A stretch of DNA of 44,474 nt from assembly GCF_001676615.1 (NCBI RefSeq), contig NZ_LYXZ01000087.1, positions 1 to 44,474 on the forward strand, in the 5' to 3' direction. Position 1 is the stretch's first letter; the number at the start of each line of letters is the position of its first letter. Below, one piece after another: positions 33,018-41,163 of this stretch. The notes under the pieces are model-generated. The model was not told the DNA's origin. It made no database searches and saw only the letters and a list, made by a program, of their open reading frames with translations. The stretch comes from Labrys sp. WJW (GTDB taxonomy: Bacteria > Pseudomonadota > Alphaproteobacteria > Rhizobiales > Labraceae). The translations under genes and the position numbers were made by a program.

Positions 33018-33292
33018 GGCGTGTCTCCCGGGCGTTCTGCAATCGAGTTGCGACAGGCCAAGCTCCCCGCCGATGATGGCGAAGTCGGGCTATCGCTGTG
33101 GCGCAAGCGCGGCGAGCCGGCCTTCCGTCCATCATCTGTTTCGCGCGGAACACATATTGCCGGGTCAGCTCTACCACGTGCCGGCTTGCCATCCCCTGTC
33201 ACAGGTTCGAATGTGGCCTCGCCGCCGCTCGAGCGGCATGGCGCGCCATTCTTCCGGCGTGACCAGATATTGGAATCAGGAGGAAATTTTCG

Positions 33293-34384
33293 ATGAAACG
33301 ATTGATGGCGGCCGTCTTCCTGGCCGCAGGCGCATTCCTGGCTTCGCCCGCCTATGCTGCCCCCGAAAAGATCATTCTCGACACGGATTTCTCGACGCTC
33401 GGCGATGACGGCCAGGTGCTGATCATGGCGGCCCAGTTGCAGAAGGACAAGGCGATAGACCTTCTGGGCGTCACCGTGGTCACCGGCAATGATTGGCTGA
33501 AGCAAGAAGTCGCCGATGCCCTGCGCGCCGTCGAACGCCTCGGCATCGAGGACAGGGTCGGCGTCTATGCCGGCGCGAACCTGCCCCTCGTTCACGATCC
33601 CAGGAGCTTCGAGCACGAGCGTGCGCTGTTCGGCTTCGGGGAGAGCTACAAGACCTCGTTCCATCGCCCGCAGCCCAAGGAGGCCGACCTGATCGCCCCG
33701 CCGGACGGCTTCGCCAAGAAGGCGAAGCTGCGCAAGGAGGATGCTGTCGACTTCATCGTGGAGGCGATCAAGGCCAATCCGCACGAAGTCTCACTGCTGG
33801 TGATCGGGCCGGCCACCAACATCGCCCTGGCGATCCGCAAGAACCCGGAAATCGTGCCGCTGATCAAGCGTATCGTCTACATGGCCGGCGCGGTCGACGT
33901 GAAGGGCAATACCACGCCCGCCGCCGAAATGAATGTCTGGATCGATCCGGAGGCCGCCCGTATCGTCATGCGCGAGCCGATCGAACAGGCCCTCATTCCC
34001 CTTGATGTCACCGACATCACCCAGATCGGCAAGCCCGAATTCGATCGCCTCACCGCCGGCGAAGGCCCGGTCCAGAAGCTCTTCCGGGACAGCTGGATGG
34101 CCAAGAAGTTCGCCAAGGACGACAAGGCCAAGGCCAGCGTGTTCGATACGCTCGCCCTCGCCTATCTGGTCGATCCGAGCTACGCGACCAAGGTCGACGA
34201 TCTCTATATCGACGTCGATGTGGCGTTCGGGCCGGGCTATGGCCGCACGCTCGGCTATTGGCAGAAGCAGCCGACGGACCTCCTGCAGAAGGTGAAGGTG
34301 GTCAAGCAGTTCGACAACAAGCGCTTCTTCGATTTCTACGTCGATCTCCTGACCCGTCCGGTGCCGGTCAAGCTCGCACCCTAG
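33293..34384 (+). CDS. Exported nucleoside hydrolase
   Basis: Nucleoside hydrolases cleave the N-glycosidic bond of nucleosides. The 363-residue protein has a signal peptide (MKRLMAAVFLAAGAFLASPAYA), then the Ca2+-binding aspartate cluster as DTDFSTLGDDG (Asp 30, 32, 38, 39), LLVIGPATNIALAI, IVYMAGAVDVKGN and AEMNVWIDPEAA, the substrate site. The spacing Asp 32 to Asp 38-39 matches the DTDxGxDxDD subtype, although the glycine is replaced. A periplasmic location suggests scavenging of extracellular nucleosides. It is divergent from the vWA gene and upstream of leuS. Confidence 0.9.
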   Translation: MKRLMAAVFLAAGAFLASPAYAAPEKIILDTDFSTLGDDGQVLIMAAQLQKDKAIDLLGVTVVTGNDWLKQEVADALRAVERLGIEDRVGVYAGANLPLVHDPRSFEHERALFGFGESYKTSFHRPQPKEADLIAPPDGFAKKAKLRKEDAVDFIVEAIKANPHEVSLLVIGPATNIALAIRKNPEIVPLIKRIVYMAGAVDVKGNTTPAAEMNVWIDPEAARIVMREPIEQALIPLDVTDITQIGKPEFDRLTAGEGPVQKLFRDSWMAKKFAKDDKAKASVFDTLALAYLVDPSYATKVDDLYIDVDVAFGPGYGRTLGYWQKQPTDLLQKVKVVKQFDNKRFFDFYVDLLTRPVPVKLAP

Positions 34385-34427
34385 GCGCCCGCTGCCCTAC
34401 GAGACTTGGCGGACATGAGCCAGAGGC

Positions 34428-34532
34428 CGGTGTGCCGATCTTCGGATCGGCACTCTGGTCGGCAGGCGCGCCGCTTTCGAGAATGCCGGTTCCGCTCCGT
34501 CCTTTGACGGAGCTGAGAAGATCGGCACACCG
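34428..34532 (+). promoter_or_regulatory. Hairpin cluster between the nucleoside hydrolase and leuS
   Basis: GTGCCGATC (34432-34440) and GATCGGCAC (34445-34453) form a 9-bp stem capped by TTCG. GCTCCGTC (34494-34501) and GACGGAGC (34506-34513) form an 8-bp stem. Bases 34428-34440 can instead pair over 13 bp with 34520-34532, excluding the first stem. This may terminate the hydrolase mRNA or act as an attenuator-like leader for leuS. The rest of 34385-34677 has only the palindrome at 34636. Confidence 0.5.
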
Positions 34533-34635
34533 TGTTTCGGCGTCCCGCCTGCGAAAAACCGGTCCTCTTCAGGCCTTGGAAAGGAGACGAGGCTAGCTTT
34601 GCACCAATACGCCGGTTAAAAGCGGCGTTTCCAAT

Positions 34636-34652
34636 GTCACTCATTGAGTGAC
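34636..34652. promoter_or_regulatory. 17-bp palindrome before leuS
   Basis: GTCACTCATTGAGTGAC is a perfect palindrome of 8-bp arms around one T, ending 25 bases before the leuS start. The position suits an operator or an mRNA stem. Confidence 0.5.
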
Positions 34653-34677
34653 GTCTCAACTCCGAGTTCCCTTCCCC

Positions 34678-37302
34678 ATGACCACCGAGCGCTATAACGC
34701 CCGCGACGCCGAGCCCAGATGGCAGAAGACCTGGGCCGACCAGGCGATCTTCGAAACCAGGAATGAGGATCCGCGTCCGCGCTACTACGTGCTCGAGATG
34801 TTCCCCTATCCCTCCGGGCGCATCCATATGGGCCATGTGCGCAACTACACCATGGGCGACGTGGTGGCGCGCTATCGCCGGGCCAAGGGCTTCAACGTGC
34901 TGCATCCCATGGGCTGGGACGCCTTCGGCATGCCGGCCGAGAATGCCGCGATGCAGAACAAGACGCATCCGGCCAAATGGACCTATGCCAATATCGACAC
35001 CATGCGCGGCCAGTTGAAGTCGATGGGCCTGTCGCTGGACTGGAGCCGCGAGATCGCGACCTGCGATCCCTCCTATTACCGCCACCAGCAGGCGATGTTC
35101 CTGGACTTCCTGCAGTCGGGCCTGGTCGAGCGCAAGGTTTCCAAGGTCAATTGGGATCCGGTCGACCACACGGTGCTGGCCAATGAGCAGGTGATCGACG
35201 GCCGTGGCTGGCGCTCGGGCGCCCTGGTCGAGCAACGCGAGCTGACCCAGTGGTTCTTCAAGATCACCGATTACTCGCAGGACCTGCTCTCGGCCCTGGA
35301 CACGCTGGATCGCTGGCCCGAAAAGGTCCGGCTGATGCAGAAGAACTGGATCGGCAAGTCGGAAGGCTTGCAGGTGCGCTTCGAGCTCGACACGGCCACG
35401 GCGCCGGCGGGCGAGAACGAACTGCTGATCTACACCACCCGCCCCGACACGCTGTTCGGCGCCAAGTTCATGGCGATCGCGGCCGATCACCCGCTCGCCA
35501 GGGCCGCCGCCGCGAATAACCCGGAACTGGCTGCGTTCATCGAGGAGATCGGGCGTACGGGCACCTCGGCCGCCGTGATCGAGACGGCCGAGAAGAAGGG
35601 TTTCGACACCGGCATCCGTGCCGTGCATCCTTTCGATCCCGATTGGAAACTGCCGGTTTACGTCGCCAATTTCGTGCTGATGGAATACGGCACGGGCGCC
35701 ATCTTCGGCTGCCCGGCGCATGACCAGCGCGACCTCGACTTCGTCAACGCCTATGGCCTGGGCAATACGCCGGTGGTGTGCCCGCCGGACCAGGACCCCG
35801 CCAGCTTCGTGATCACCGACGTCGCCTATGACGGCGACGGGTTGATGATCAATTCGCGTTTCCTCGACGGCATGACCATCGAGCAGGCCAAGGAAGAAGT
35901 GGCCCGCCGTCTGGAAAGCCGGACGCATGGCAACGCACCAGTGGCCGAGCGCAAGGTCAATTTCCGCCTGCGCGACTGGGGCATCTCGCGCCAGCGCTAT
36001 TGGGGCTGCCCGATCCCGGTGATCCATTGCGAGGTCTGCGGCGTGGTGCCGGTGCCCAAGAAGGACCTGCCGGTCAAGCTGCCCGACGACGTCACCTTCG
36101 ATCGGCCCGGCAATCCGCTCGACCATCATCCGACCTGGCGCCATGTCGACTGCCCGCAATGCGGCAAGCCGGCTCGGCGCGAGACGGACACGATGGACAC
36201 CTTCGTCGATTCTTCCTGGTATTTTGCCCGGTTCACCGATCCGTGGATCGAGACGGCGCCGACGGTGCGCAAGGAAGCCGATGCCTGGCTGCCGGTCGAC
36301 CAGTATATCGGCGGTATCGAGCACGCCATCCTGCATCTGCTCTATAGTCGCTTCTTCGTGCGCGCCATGAAGAAGACCGGCCATGTCGGCCTGGACGAGC
36401 CGTTCAAGGGCCTGTTCACCCAGGGCATGGTGGTGCACGAGACCTATCGCGCTGAAAATGGCGAATGGGTGGTGCCGGCCGATGTGCGCATCGAGGGCGA
36501 CGGCGCCGAGCGCCGCGCCGTCAACAACCGCACCGGCGAGCCGGTCGAGATCGGCTCGATCGAGAAGATGTCGAAGTCGAAGAAGAATGTCGTCGACCCC
36601 GACGACATCATCGCCGATTACGGCGCCGACACCGCGCGCTGGTTCATGCTGTCGGACTCGCCGCCCGAGCGCGACGTGATCTGGACCGAGGACGGCGTCC
36701 AGGGCGCCGGCCGCTTCGTGCAGCGCATCTGGCGCATCGTCAACGAGATCGCCGCCCAAGTCCCCTCATCGGTTGCCCCCGCAAGCGAGGAAGATGTCCT
36801 CGCCGTGCGCAAGGCGGCACACCGTGCCCTGGCGGCCGTCGAGGGCGATATCGAGCGTCTCGGCTTCAACCGCTGCGTCGCCCATATCTACACGCTGGTG
36901 AACAGCCTGGGGCGCACGCTGGACGGCTACAAGAACGGCGAGGCTGTGCCCGCCAATCTCGCCGCTGCGCTGAAGGAAGCCGGCGTCATGCTGGTGCAGT
37001 TGATCGCGCCGATGATGCCGCATCTGGCCGAGGAATGCTGGAGCGTGCTGGGCTGTCAGGGCCTGGTGGCGCAAGCCTCCTGGCCGGTGGCCGATCCTGC
37101 GCTGCTGGAAGACGACACCGTCACCCTGCCGGTGCAGTTCAACGGCAAGAAGCGGGCCGATCTGACGGTGCCGAAATCGGCATCGCCAAAGGAAGTCGAA
37201 GCTGCCACATTGGCGAACGAAACCGTCCAGCGCGTGCTGGAAGGGCGCGCTCCCAAAAAGATCATCGTGGTGCCGGGAAGGATTGTGAATGTCGTCGTCT
37301 AG
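34678..37302 (+). CDS. leuS: Leucyl-tRNA synthetase
   Basis: LeuRS charges tRNA-Leu. The 874-residue protein has the HIGH-type motif in FPYPSGRIHMGH (50-53), the editing domain inserted between (TTRPDTLFGAKF, GTGAIFGCPAHDQRD), the catalytic core MDTFVDSSWYF and the KMSKS motif at about residue 630 (EKMSKSKKNV). ATG 34678 is chosen; an in-frame GTG 30 bases upstream overlaps the palindrome. The last 14 bases overlap lptE, giving the usual leuS-lptE-holA order. Confidence 0.97.
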   Translation: MTTERYNARDAEPRWQKTWADQAIFETRNEDPRPRYYVLEMFPYPSGRIHMGHVRNYTMGDVVARYRRAKGFNVLHPMGWDAFGMPAENAAMQNKTHPAKWTYANIDTMRGQLKSMGLSLDWSREIATCDPSYYRHQQAMFLDFLQSGLVERKVSKVNWDPVDHTVLANEQVIDGRGWRSGALVEQRELTQWFFKITDYSQDLLSALDTLDRWPEKVRLMQKNWIGKSEGLQVRFELDTATAPAGENELLIYTTRPDTLFGAKFMAIAADHPLARAAAANNPELAAFIEEIGRTGTSAAVIETAEKKGFDTGIRAVHPFDPDWKLPVYVANFVLMEYGTGAIFGCPAHDQRDLDFVNAYGLGNTPVVCPPDQDPASFVITDVAYDGDGLMINSRFLDGMTIEQAKEEVARRLESRTHGNAPVAERKVNFRLRDWGISRQRYWGCPIPVIHCEVCGVVPVPKKDLPVKLPDDVTFDRPGNPLDHHPTWRHVDCPQCGKPARRETDTMDTFVDSSWYFARFTDPWIETAPTVRKEADAWLPVDQYIGGIEHAILHLLYSRFFVRAMKKTGHVGLDEPFKGLFTQGMVVHETYRAENGEWVVPADVRIEGDGAERRAVNNRTGEPVEIGSIEKMSKSKKNVVDPDDIIADYGADTARWFMLSDSPPERDVIWTEDGVQGAGRFVQRIWRIVNEIAAQVPSSVAPASEEDVLAVRKAAHRALAAVEGDIERLGFNRCVAHIYTLVNSLGRTLDGYKNGEAVPANLAAALKEAGVMLVQLIAPMMPHLAEECWSVLGCQGLVAQASWPVADPALLEDDTVTLPVQFNGKKRADLTVPKSASPKEVEAATLANETVQRVLEGRAPKKIIVVPGRIVNVVV

Positions 37303-37819
37303 TCAGACCTCGCGCCGCTGCGCGCTGTTCGCCCTCGCCCTCGTGCCGGCGGTGATGCTGGGTGGCTGCTTCCGTCCGATGCTGGCCGAGCCCGGCAACG
37401 GTTCGCCCGGGCTGAAGAACCGGCTCGCCGCCATCGCCATCGATCCGGTCGACGACCGTGTCGGCCAGCAGGTGCGCAACCGGCTGTCGTTCAATCTCAC
37501 GGGCGGCGCCGAGGCTCCGCCGGCGCGCTACCGGCTGGTGCTTGTAACCTCTTCCAGCTCCGATTCGGCGCTGGTCGACGCGCTGAACGCCACGCCGCAA
37601 ATCGACACGGTGACACTGACGACCGACTACACCTTGCTCGACCCGGCCACGGACAAGATCCTGCTCAAGGCGAAGAACTTCACGCGCAAATCCTATAATT
37701 CCGGCCTGCAACGTTTCGCCACCGTACGCGCCCGACGCGATGCGGAGAACGATGCGGCCGACGTGATGGCTGACCAGATCCGCCTGAGGTTGGCGACTTG
37801 GCTCGCCGACCATCCCTGA
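37289..37819 (+). CDS. lptE: LPS-assembly lipoprotein LptE
   Basis: LptE sits inside the LptD barrel and helps insert LPS in the outer membrane. The 176-residue protein has a lipoprotein signal peptide with lipobox LGGC (lipidated Cys 27), then FRPMLAE and the LptE alpha/beta fold (IAIDPVDDRVGQQVRNRLSFNL, YRLVLVTSSSS, DYTLLD, RRDAENDAADVMADQIRLRLATWL). Identification rests on the lipobox, fold pattern and position between leuS and holA. It overlaps leuS by 14 bases. Confidence 0.9.
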   Translation: MSSSSQTSRRCALFALALVPAVMLGGCFRPMLAEPGNGSPGLKNRLAAIAIDPVDDRVGQQVRNRLSFNLTGGAEAPPARYRLVLVTSSSSDSALVDALNATPQIDTVTLTTDYTLLDPATDKILLKAKNFTRKSYNSGLQRFATVRARRDAENDAADVMADQIRLRLATWLADHP

Positions 37820-37833
37820 TGGCTGATTGACCC

Positions 37834-38862
37834 ATGGCCTCCATCGAACGGCGCGCCGTCGATGCCTTCATCAAGAAGCCGGACGCCCATTTCGCGGTGA
37901 TCATGGTCTATGGGCCGGATACCGGGCTGGTGAGCGAGCGAGTGCGCGCCCTGGTCGCAGCCTCGGTCGACGATATCGAGGATCCCTTCCAGTTAGTCCG
38001 GCTCGACGGCGACGAGATCAGCGGTGATCCGGCGCGGCTCGCCGACGAGGTCTTCACGATTCCCCTCTTCGGCGGGCGCCGCGCTGTGCGCCTCAGGGCA
38101 GGCAGCCGCAATATCGTGCCGGCAGTCGAGCCCGTGCTCGCCAATCCGCCCAGCGCCTGCCGGGTGGTGATCGAAGCGGGCGACCTCAAGAAGAGCCATG
38201 CTCTGGTCTCCCTGGTGGAGAAATCGCGCGCCGGGGCTGTGATCGCCTGTTTCGGCGACGAGAACGCCAATATCGGCCAGATCATTGCCGAGGAAGTCGC
38301 CCTTTCAGGCCTCACCATCGCGCCTGAAGCCCGAGAGACATTGATCGGGCTACTCGGCGGCGATCGCCTGGCCACCCGGAGCGAACTGAAGAAACTCACG
38401 CTCTACGCCCATGGCGCCGGGCGCATCGAGCTCAGCGACGTCGAGGCCGTGGTAGGCGATGCCAGTGCGCTCGCCACCGACGAGATCATCGACGCTGCCT
38501 TTTCCGGCCGGGCGGATCTGCTCGACTCCACCCTCGCCAAGGCCTGGAACGAAGGCGTCAATACCTCGCAGTTGGCGGGAACGGCCCTGCGTCATGCACT
38601 CCTGCTTCACCGCCTGCGAGGCGAGGTCGAGAAGGGGCGCCCGGCCGCGGGCGTCGTCGATTCCATGGGCATGCAGGTGCATTTCCGACGCAAGGCCGGC
38701 GTCACGGCCCAGCTCTCGGCCCTGAACATGGCAAGGCTCGACCGCATCGTGGCGGACCTGTCGGAAGCCGTGCTCGACGCCCGCCGCAACGCCGTTCTGG
38801 GCCAGGCGATCGTCGCGCGTGCCTTGATGCGAATCGCCCTGATGGCCAAGGCCAGGCGTTGA
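37834..38862 (+). CDS. holA: DNA polymerase III delta subunit
   Basis: HolA opens the beta sliding clamp as part of the clamp loader. The 342-residue protein shows the family N-terminus (HFAVIMVYGPDTGLVSERVRAL), the FTIPLFGGRRAVRLR strand, ALVSLVEKSRAGAVIACF, the middle region LLGGDRLATRSELKKLTLYA and the C-terminal helical domain with AALRHALLLHRLR-like residues. It follows lptE by 14 bases. After it comes the three-gene membrane operon. Confidence 0.94.
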   Translation: MASIERRAVDAFIKKPDAHFAVIMVYGPDTGLVSERVRALVAASVDDIEDPFQLVRLDGDEISGDPARLADEVFTIPLFGGRRAVRLRAGSRNIVPAVEPVLANPPSACRVVIEAGDLKKSHALVSLVEKSRAGAVIACFGDENANIGQIIAEEVALSGLTIAPEARETLIGLLGGDRLATRSELKKLTLYAHGAGRIELSDVEAVVGDASALATDEIIDAAFSGRADLLDSTLAKAWNEGVNTSQLAGTALRHALLLHRLRGEVEKGRPAAGVVDSMGMQVHFRRKAGVTAQLSALNMARLDRIVADLSEAVLDARRNAVLGQAIVARALMRIALMAKARR

Positions 38863-38968
38863 ACCTCCCGTTCCGGGTCAGCCTTCCCCACGGCGTCGCC
38901 GCCCCTGACCTTGTGCCTCGGCAACCCCCATCGCAGAACAGGAAGCAATCATCCGCCGGAATACCTGG

Positions 38969-39045
38969 CAATTACGCTGATAAAATCCTTATTAATTTAG
39001 GTTCAGCGAAGATATAAAGACATAAATTCCAAAATACCTCATCCT
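38969..39045 (+). promoter_or_regulatory. AT-rich promoter region of the three-gene operon
   Basis: Within otherwise GC-rich DNA, about 38969-39045 is distinctly AT-rich (TAAAATCCTTATTAATTTAG, then GATATAAAGACATAAATTCC). TATAAA at 39013-39018 could be a -10 element; no good -35 is seen. It lies 60-140 bases before the first gene at 39108. The rest of 38863-39107 shows nothing else. Confidence 0.4.
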
Positions 39046-39107
39046 ATCCTTTCGAATGCCGCGAGAGCTTGCCCTGAAGGCAGCCGAAGTTCAGCAAGGA
39101 GGATGCG

Positions 39108-39860
39108 TTGAGCACGCAGGAAGTGGCGGAATTGCCAGGCAGCGACCCGTTTCCAGCCTGGTTGATCTTTACTGGCGTGACTTTATTCGCCTTCCTGCTG
39201 GCCTGGTATTTCGGGCTGGTCGCCAAGATGGTCGAGAGCGACCATACCTTCATCTCGGTCGTCATTGCCGTCTTGTATGTCGCCGCCAGCCTTCATTGCC
39301 TGTGGCGCGTCCTGATCATCTCGAAGGAGGGCGAAGCAGCCCGGCGATCGGCGCGGCTTCTCGTCCGCTACGAGAACGGTCTGTCCGGCGAGCCCAGAGT
39401 CGATCTCGCCAAGGAGTTGCCGGCGGGGCTTGTCTCGTCCCATATCCGGGATCTCAAGACGAAGGCCAGCCTGCAGGGACATATGCGCCTCGACCAGACG
39501 CTGCTGCTGCGGGTTCTCGCCAATCGGCTGCGCGGTTCGAACGGCCTGGGCGCCTTCGCCAGCGATACCTTGATGAAGCTGGGGCTCCTGGGCACCATCA
39601 TCGGCTTCATCATGATGCTGGCGCCGATCGCCGGCCTCGACGTCGAAAACCACACGGCCATGCGGACCTCGATGTCGCTGATGAGCGACGGCATGGCCGT
39701 GGCCATGTACACCACGCTCCTGGGGCTGGCAGGCTCCATCCTCCTGAAGATCCAGTATCAGTTCCTGGAAAGCGCCACCGCTGCCATCTTCGCCTTCGCC
39801 GTGGATATCACCGAGGTCTATGTGGTCTCGGCGCTGGAACGGCGGGTTCAGGCAGCATGA
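39108..39860 (+). CDS. MotA/TolQ/ExbB-like proton channel protein
   Basis: The 250-residue membrane protein has four hydrophobic segments (about 17-38, 47-71, 155-178, 193-214). The hallmark channel motifs are in the last two: LGLLGTIIGFIMMLAPIAGL and MSDGMAVAMYTTLLGLAGSILL. A cytoplasmic domain of about 80 residues separates segments 2 and 3, as in MotA/TolQ/ExbB. These proteins form a pentameric collar around a partner dimer and use ion flow to drive periplasmic work. The start is TTG 39108, fixed by AGGAGGA. It overlaps the next gene (ATGA) and is not near flagellar, tol-pal or tonB genes. Confidence 0.85.
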   Translation: MSTQEVAELPGSDPFPAWLIFTGVTLFAFLLAWYFGLVAKMVESDHTFISVVIAVLYVAASLHCLWRVLIISKEGEAARRSARLLVRYENGLSGEPRVDLAKELPAGLVSSHIRDLKTKASLQGHMRLDQTLLLRVLANRLRGSNGLGAFASDTLMKLGLLGTIIGFIMMLAPIAGLDVENHTAMRTSMSLMSDGMAVAMYTTLLGLAGSILLKIQYQFLESATAAIFAFAVDITEVYVVSALERRVQAA

Positions 39861-40495
39861 TCGACGATTTCGACCTGATGCCTCGCGAGGAGGCGTTCGA
39901 TCCGTTCAGCGTGGTGCTGTTCAAGGCGTTGCAGGTCGTCGCCTTCCTGTTCTTCATCGCCCTGGTGATCGTGGCGCCCAAGGCCGACAACGGCAAGGTC
40001 GACAGTAAGGCCGAGTTCCTGATCAGCATGGACTGGCCGGACAATCATCCCGACGACATGGATATCTTCGTCCAGGATCCGCTCGGCAACGTGGTCTGGT
40101 ATCGCCGCAGGGAGGCCGGGTTCATGCTGCTCGATCGCGACGACAGGGGCGGGCTGAACGATTTCGTCATGGTCAATGGCAGCAAGGTGCCGACGGCGAC
40201 CCGGCAGGAACTCGTCAGCATCCGTGGCTTCGTCGCCGGGGACTACACCATCAACGTCTATCATTTCACCGCCCTGACCGGCCGCGCGGTCCCGGTAACG
40301 GTGACGCTGCAGAAGCTCAATCCCAAGGTGACGATCGTGGGCAAGGAAACGCTGGAGGTGGTCGACGGCGGCACCGAGAAGACGGCCCTGCGCTTCACCA
40401 TGGACGAGAGGGGTGCGGTAACCAAGGTCAGCCAGACCCAGAAGTCGATCCTGCAGACCTTCTACAATCCTCGCGCCAACGGTGCCAAGCCATGA
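39857..40495 (+). CDS. Single-pass membrane protein, putative partner of the ExbB-like channel
   Basis: This 212-residue protein has a short acidic cytoplasmic N-terminus, one membrane helix (about 17-40, FSVVLFKALQVVAFLFFIALVI) and a periplasmic domain: the topology of ExbD/TolR/MotB. The membrane Asp expected in those families is absent; the helix carries Lys 23, with Asp 15 at its edge. The periplasmic part starts with a beta-sandwich-like stretch (MDWPDNHPDDMDIFVQDPLGNVVWYRR, LLDRDDRG) loosely recalling DUF2135/YfaP domains. It overlaps both neighbours by four bases. An upstream in-frame extension through the first gene is not real. Function unknown. Confidence 0.75.
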   Translation: MIDDFDLMPREEAFDPFSVVLFKALQVVAFLFFIALVIVAPKADNGKVDSKAEFLISMDWPDNHPDDMDIFVQDPLGNVVWYRRREAGFMLLDRDDRGGLNDFVMVNGSKVPTATRQELVSIRGFVAGDYTINVYHFTALTGRAVPVTVTLQKLNPKVTIVGKETLEVVDGGTEKTALRFTMDERGAVTKVSQTQKSILQTFYNPRANGAKP

Positions 40496-41103
40496 GTTGG
40501 GTCCAGACCCATGTGCTTCTGCTCACCCTGGCCTATGTCGCGACGACGGCCCTGCTGCTTGCCGTCCTGAGCCGGATGGCCTTCAACCGGCTCGCGAAGG
40601 TGGCCGCGATCGTGCTGGCCAGCGCCTTCTACGTCGCGGTCTTCTTTTCCACGCAGGGCCTGCTCGGCTGGTCGGCGCCCGTTGCCCTGCCAGAGCATTT
40701 CAAGGTGTTGTGGACCTATGTCGTCGAACCCGACCCGGCGCACGCCAATCCCGGCGCCGTGCATCTTTGGGTCGAGGAACTCGACGCGGCCAACCTGCCG
40801 AGCGGCGTGCCCCGCTCCTATCTGCTGCCCTATTCGCGGCAACTGGCTGATCGGGTCAATCAGGCGCAGAGCCAGATCAAGGATGGCATGCTGGTCGGCG
40901 GCAAGCCGCGCTACTACGGGGATCATTCGTCGACGCAAGGCCTGTCCGGCCCCGTCAACGTGAATGCGCCGCCGGGCGGCGATCCATCGGGTGGCGGCGT
41001 GCTGGATCCGGCCTTCCTGGGCGGCCAGTCCAAGAATGTCGATCTCATCCCGCTGCCGAAGCCCGTTCTGCCCGAAAAGGAACTCACTGAGCCAGTGCAA
41101 TGA
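40492..41103 (+). CDS. Two-pass membrane protein, third gene of the channel operon
   Basis: This 203-residue protein has two membrane helices (about 7-28 and 36-60) and a soluble part of about 140 residues. The segment after the helices reads FKVLWTYVVEPD, GAVHLWVEELD and SYLLPYSRQLADRVNQAQSQIKDG; the C-terminus is Gly/Pro-rich and disordered-looking, ending LPKPVLPEKELTEP. I do not recognise the family. The ATG overlaps the previous stop (ATGA), so all three genes are probably translationally coupled. It ends 60 bases from the convergent lolA. Confidence 0.75.
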   Translation: MSWVQTHVLLLTLAYVATTALLLAVLSRMAFNRLAKVAAIVLASAFYVAVFFSTQGLLGWSAPVALPEHFKVLWTYVVEPDPAHANPGAVHLWVEELDAANLPSGVPRSYLLPYSRQLADRVNQAQSQIKDGMLVGGKPRYYGDHSSTQGLSGPVNVNAPPGGDPSGGGVLDPAFLGGQSKNVDLIPLPKPVLPEKELTEPVQ

Positions 41104-41163
41104 GGGGGTCTGCGCCATTCCTCCTCGTTACCGGCTCTTCCCGGAATCTCAGGGAGCCGCGTA

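Noticed and set aside
34428..34677. T-box riboswitch before leuS.
   Set aside because: T-boxes are typical of Firmicutes and no T-box core sequence or specifier-loop arrangement is visible; only simple hairpins are.
34381..36759. Long open frame of 792 codons antisense to leuS.
   Set aside because: leuS has all synthetase motifs in the other direction; the antisense product is His/Gly/Arg-rich and matches no family I know.
39056..39856. Extended frame joining the second channel-operon gene to sequence upstream.
   Set aside because: The extension overlaps the ExbB-like gene in another frame and is Arg/Gly/His low complexity; ATG 39857 with an ATGA overlap is the natural start.
39108..41103. 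The channel operon as a Zorya-type (ZorAB) anti-phage system or a flagellar MotAB pair.
   Set aside because: The channel protein lacks the long ZorA tail, the second protein lacks an OmpA-like peptidoglycan-binding domain, and there are no ZorC/D/E or flagellar genes nearby.
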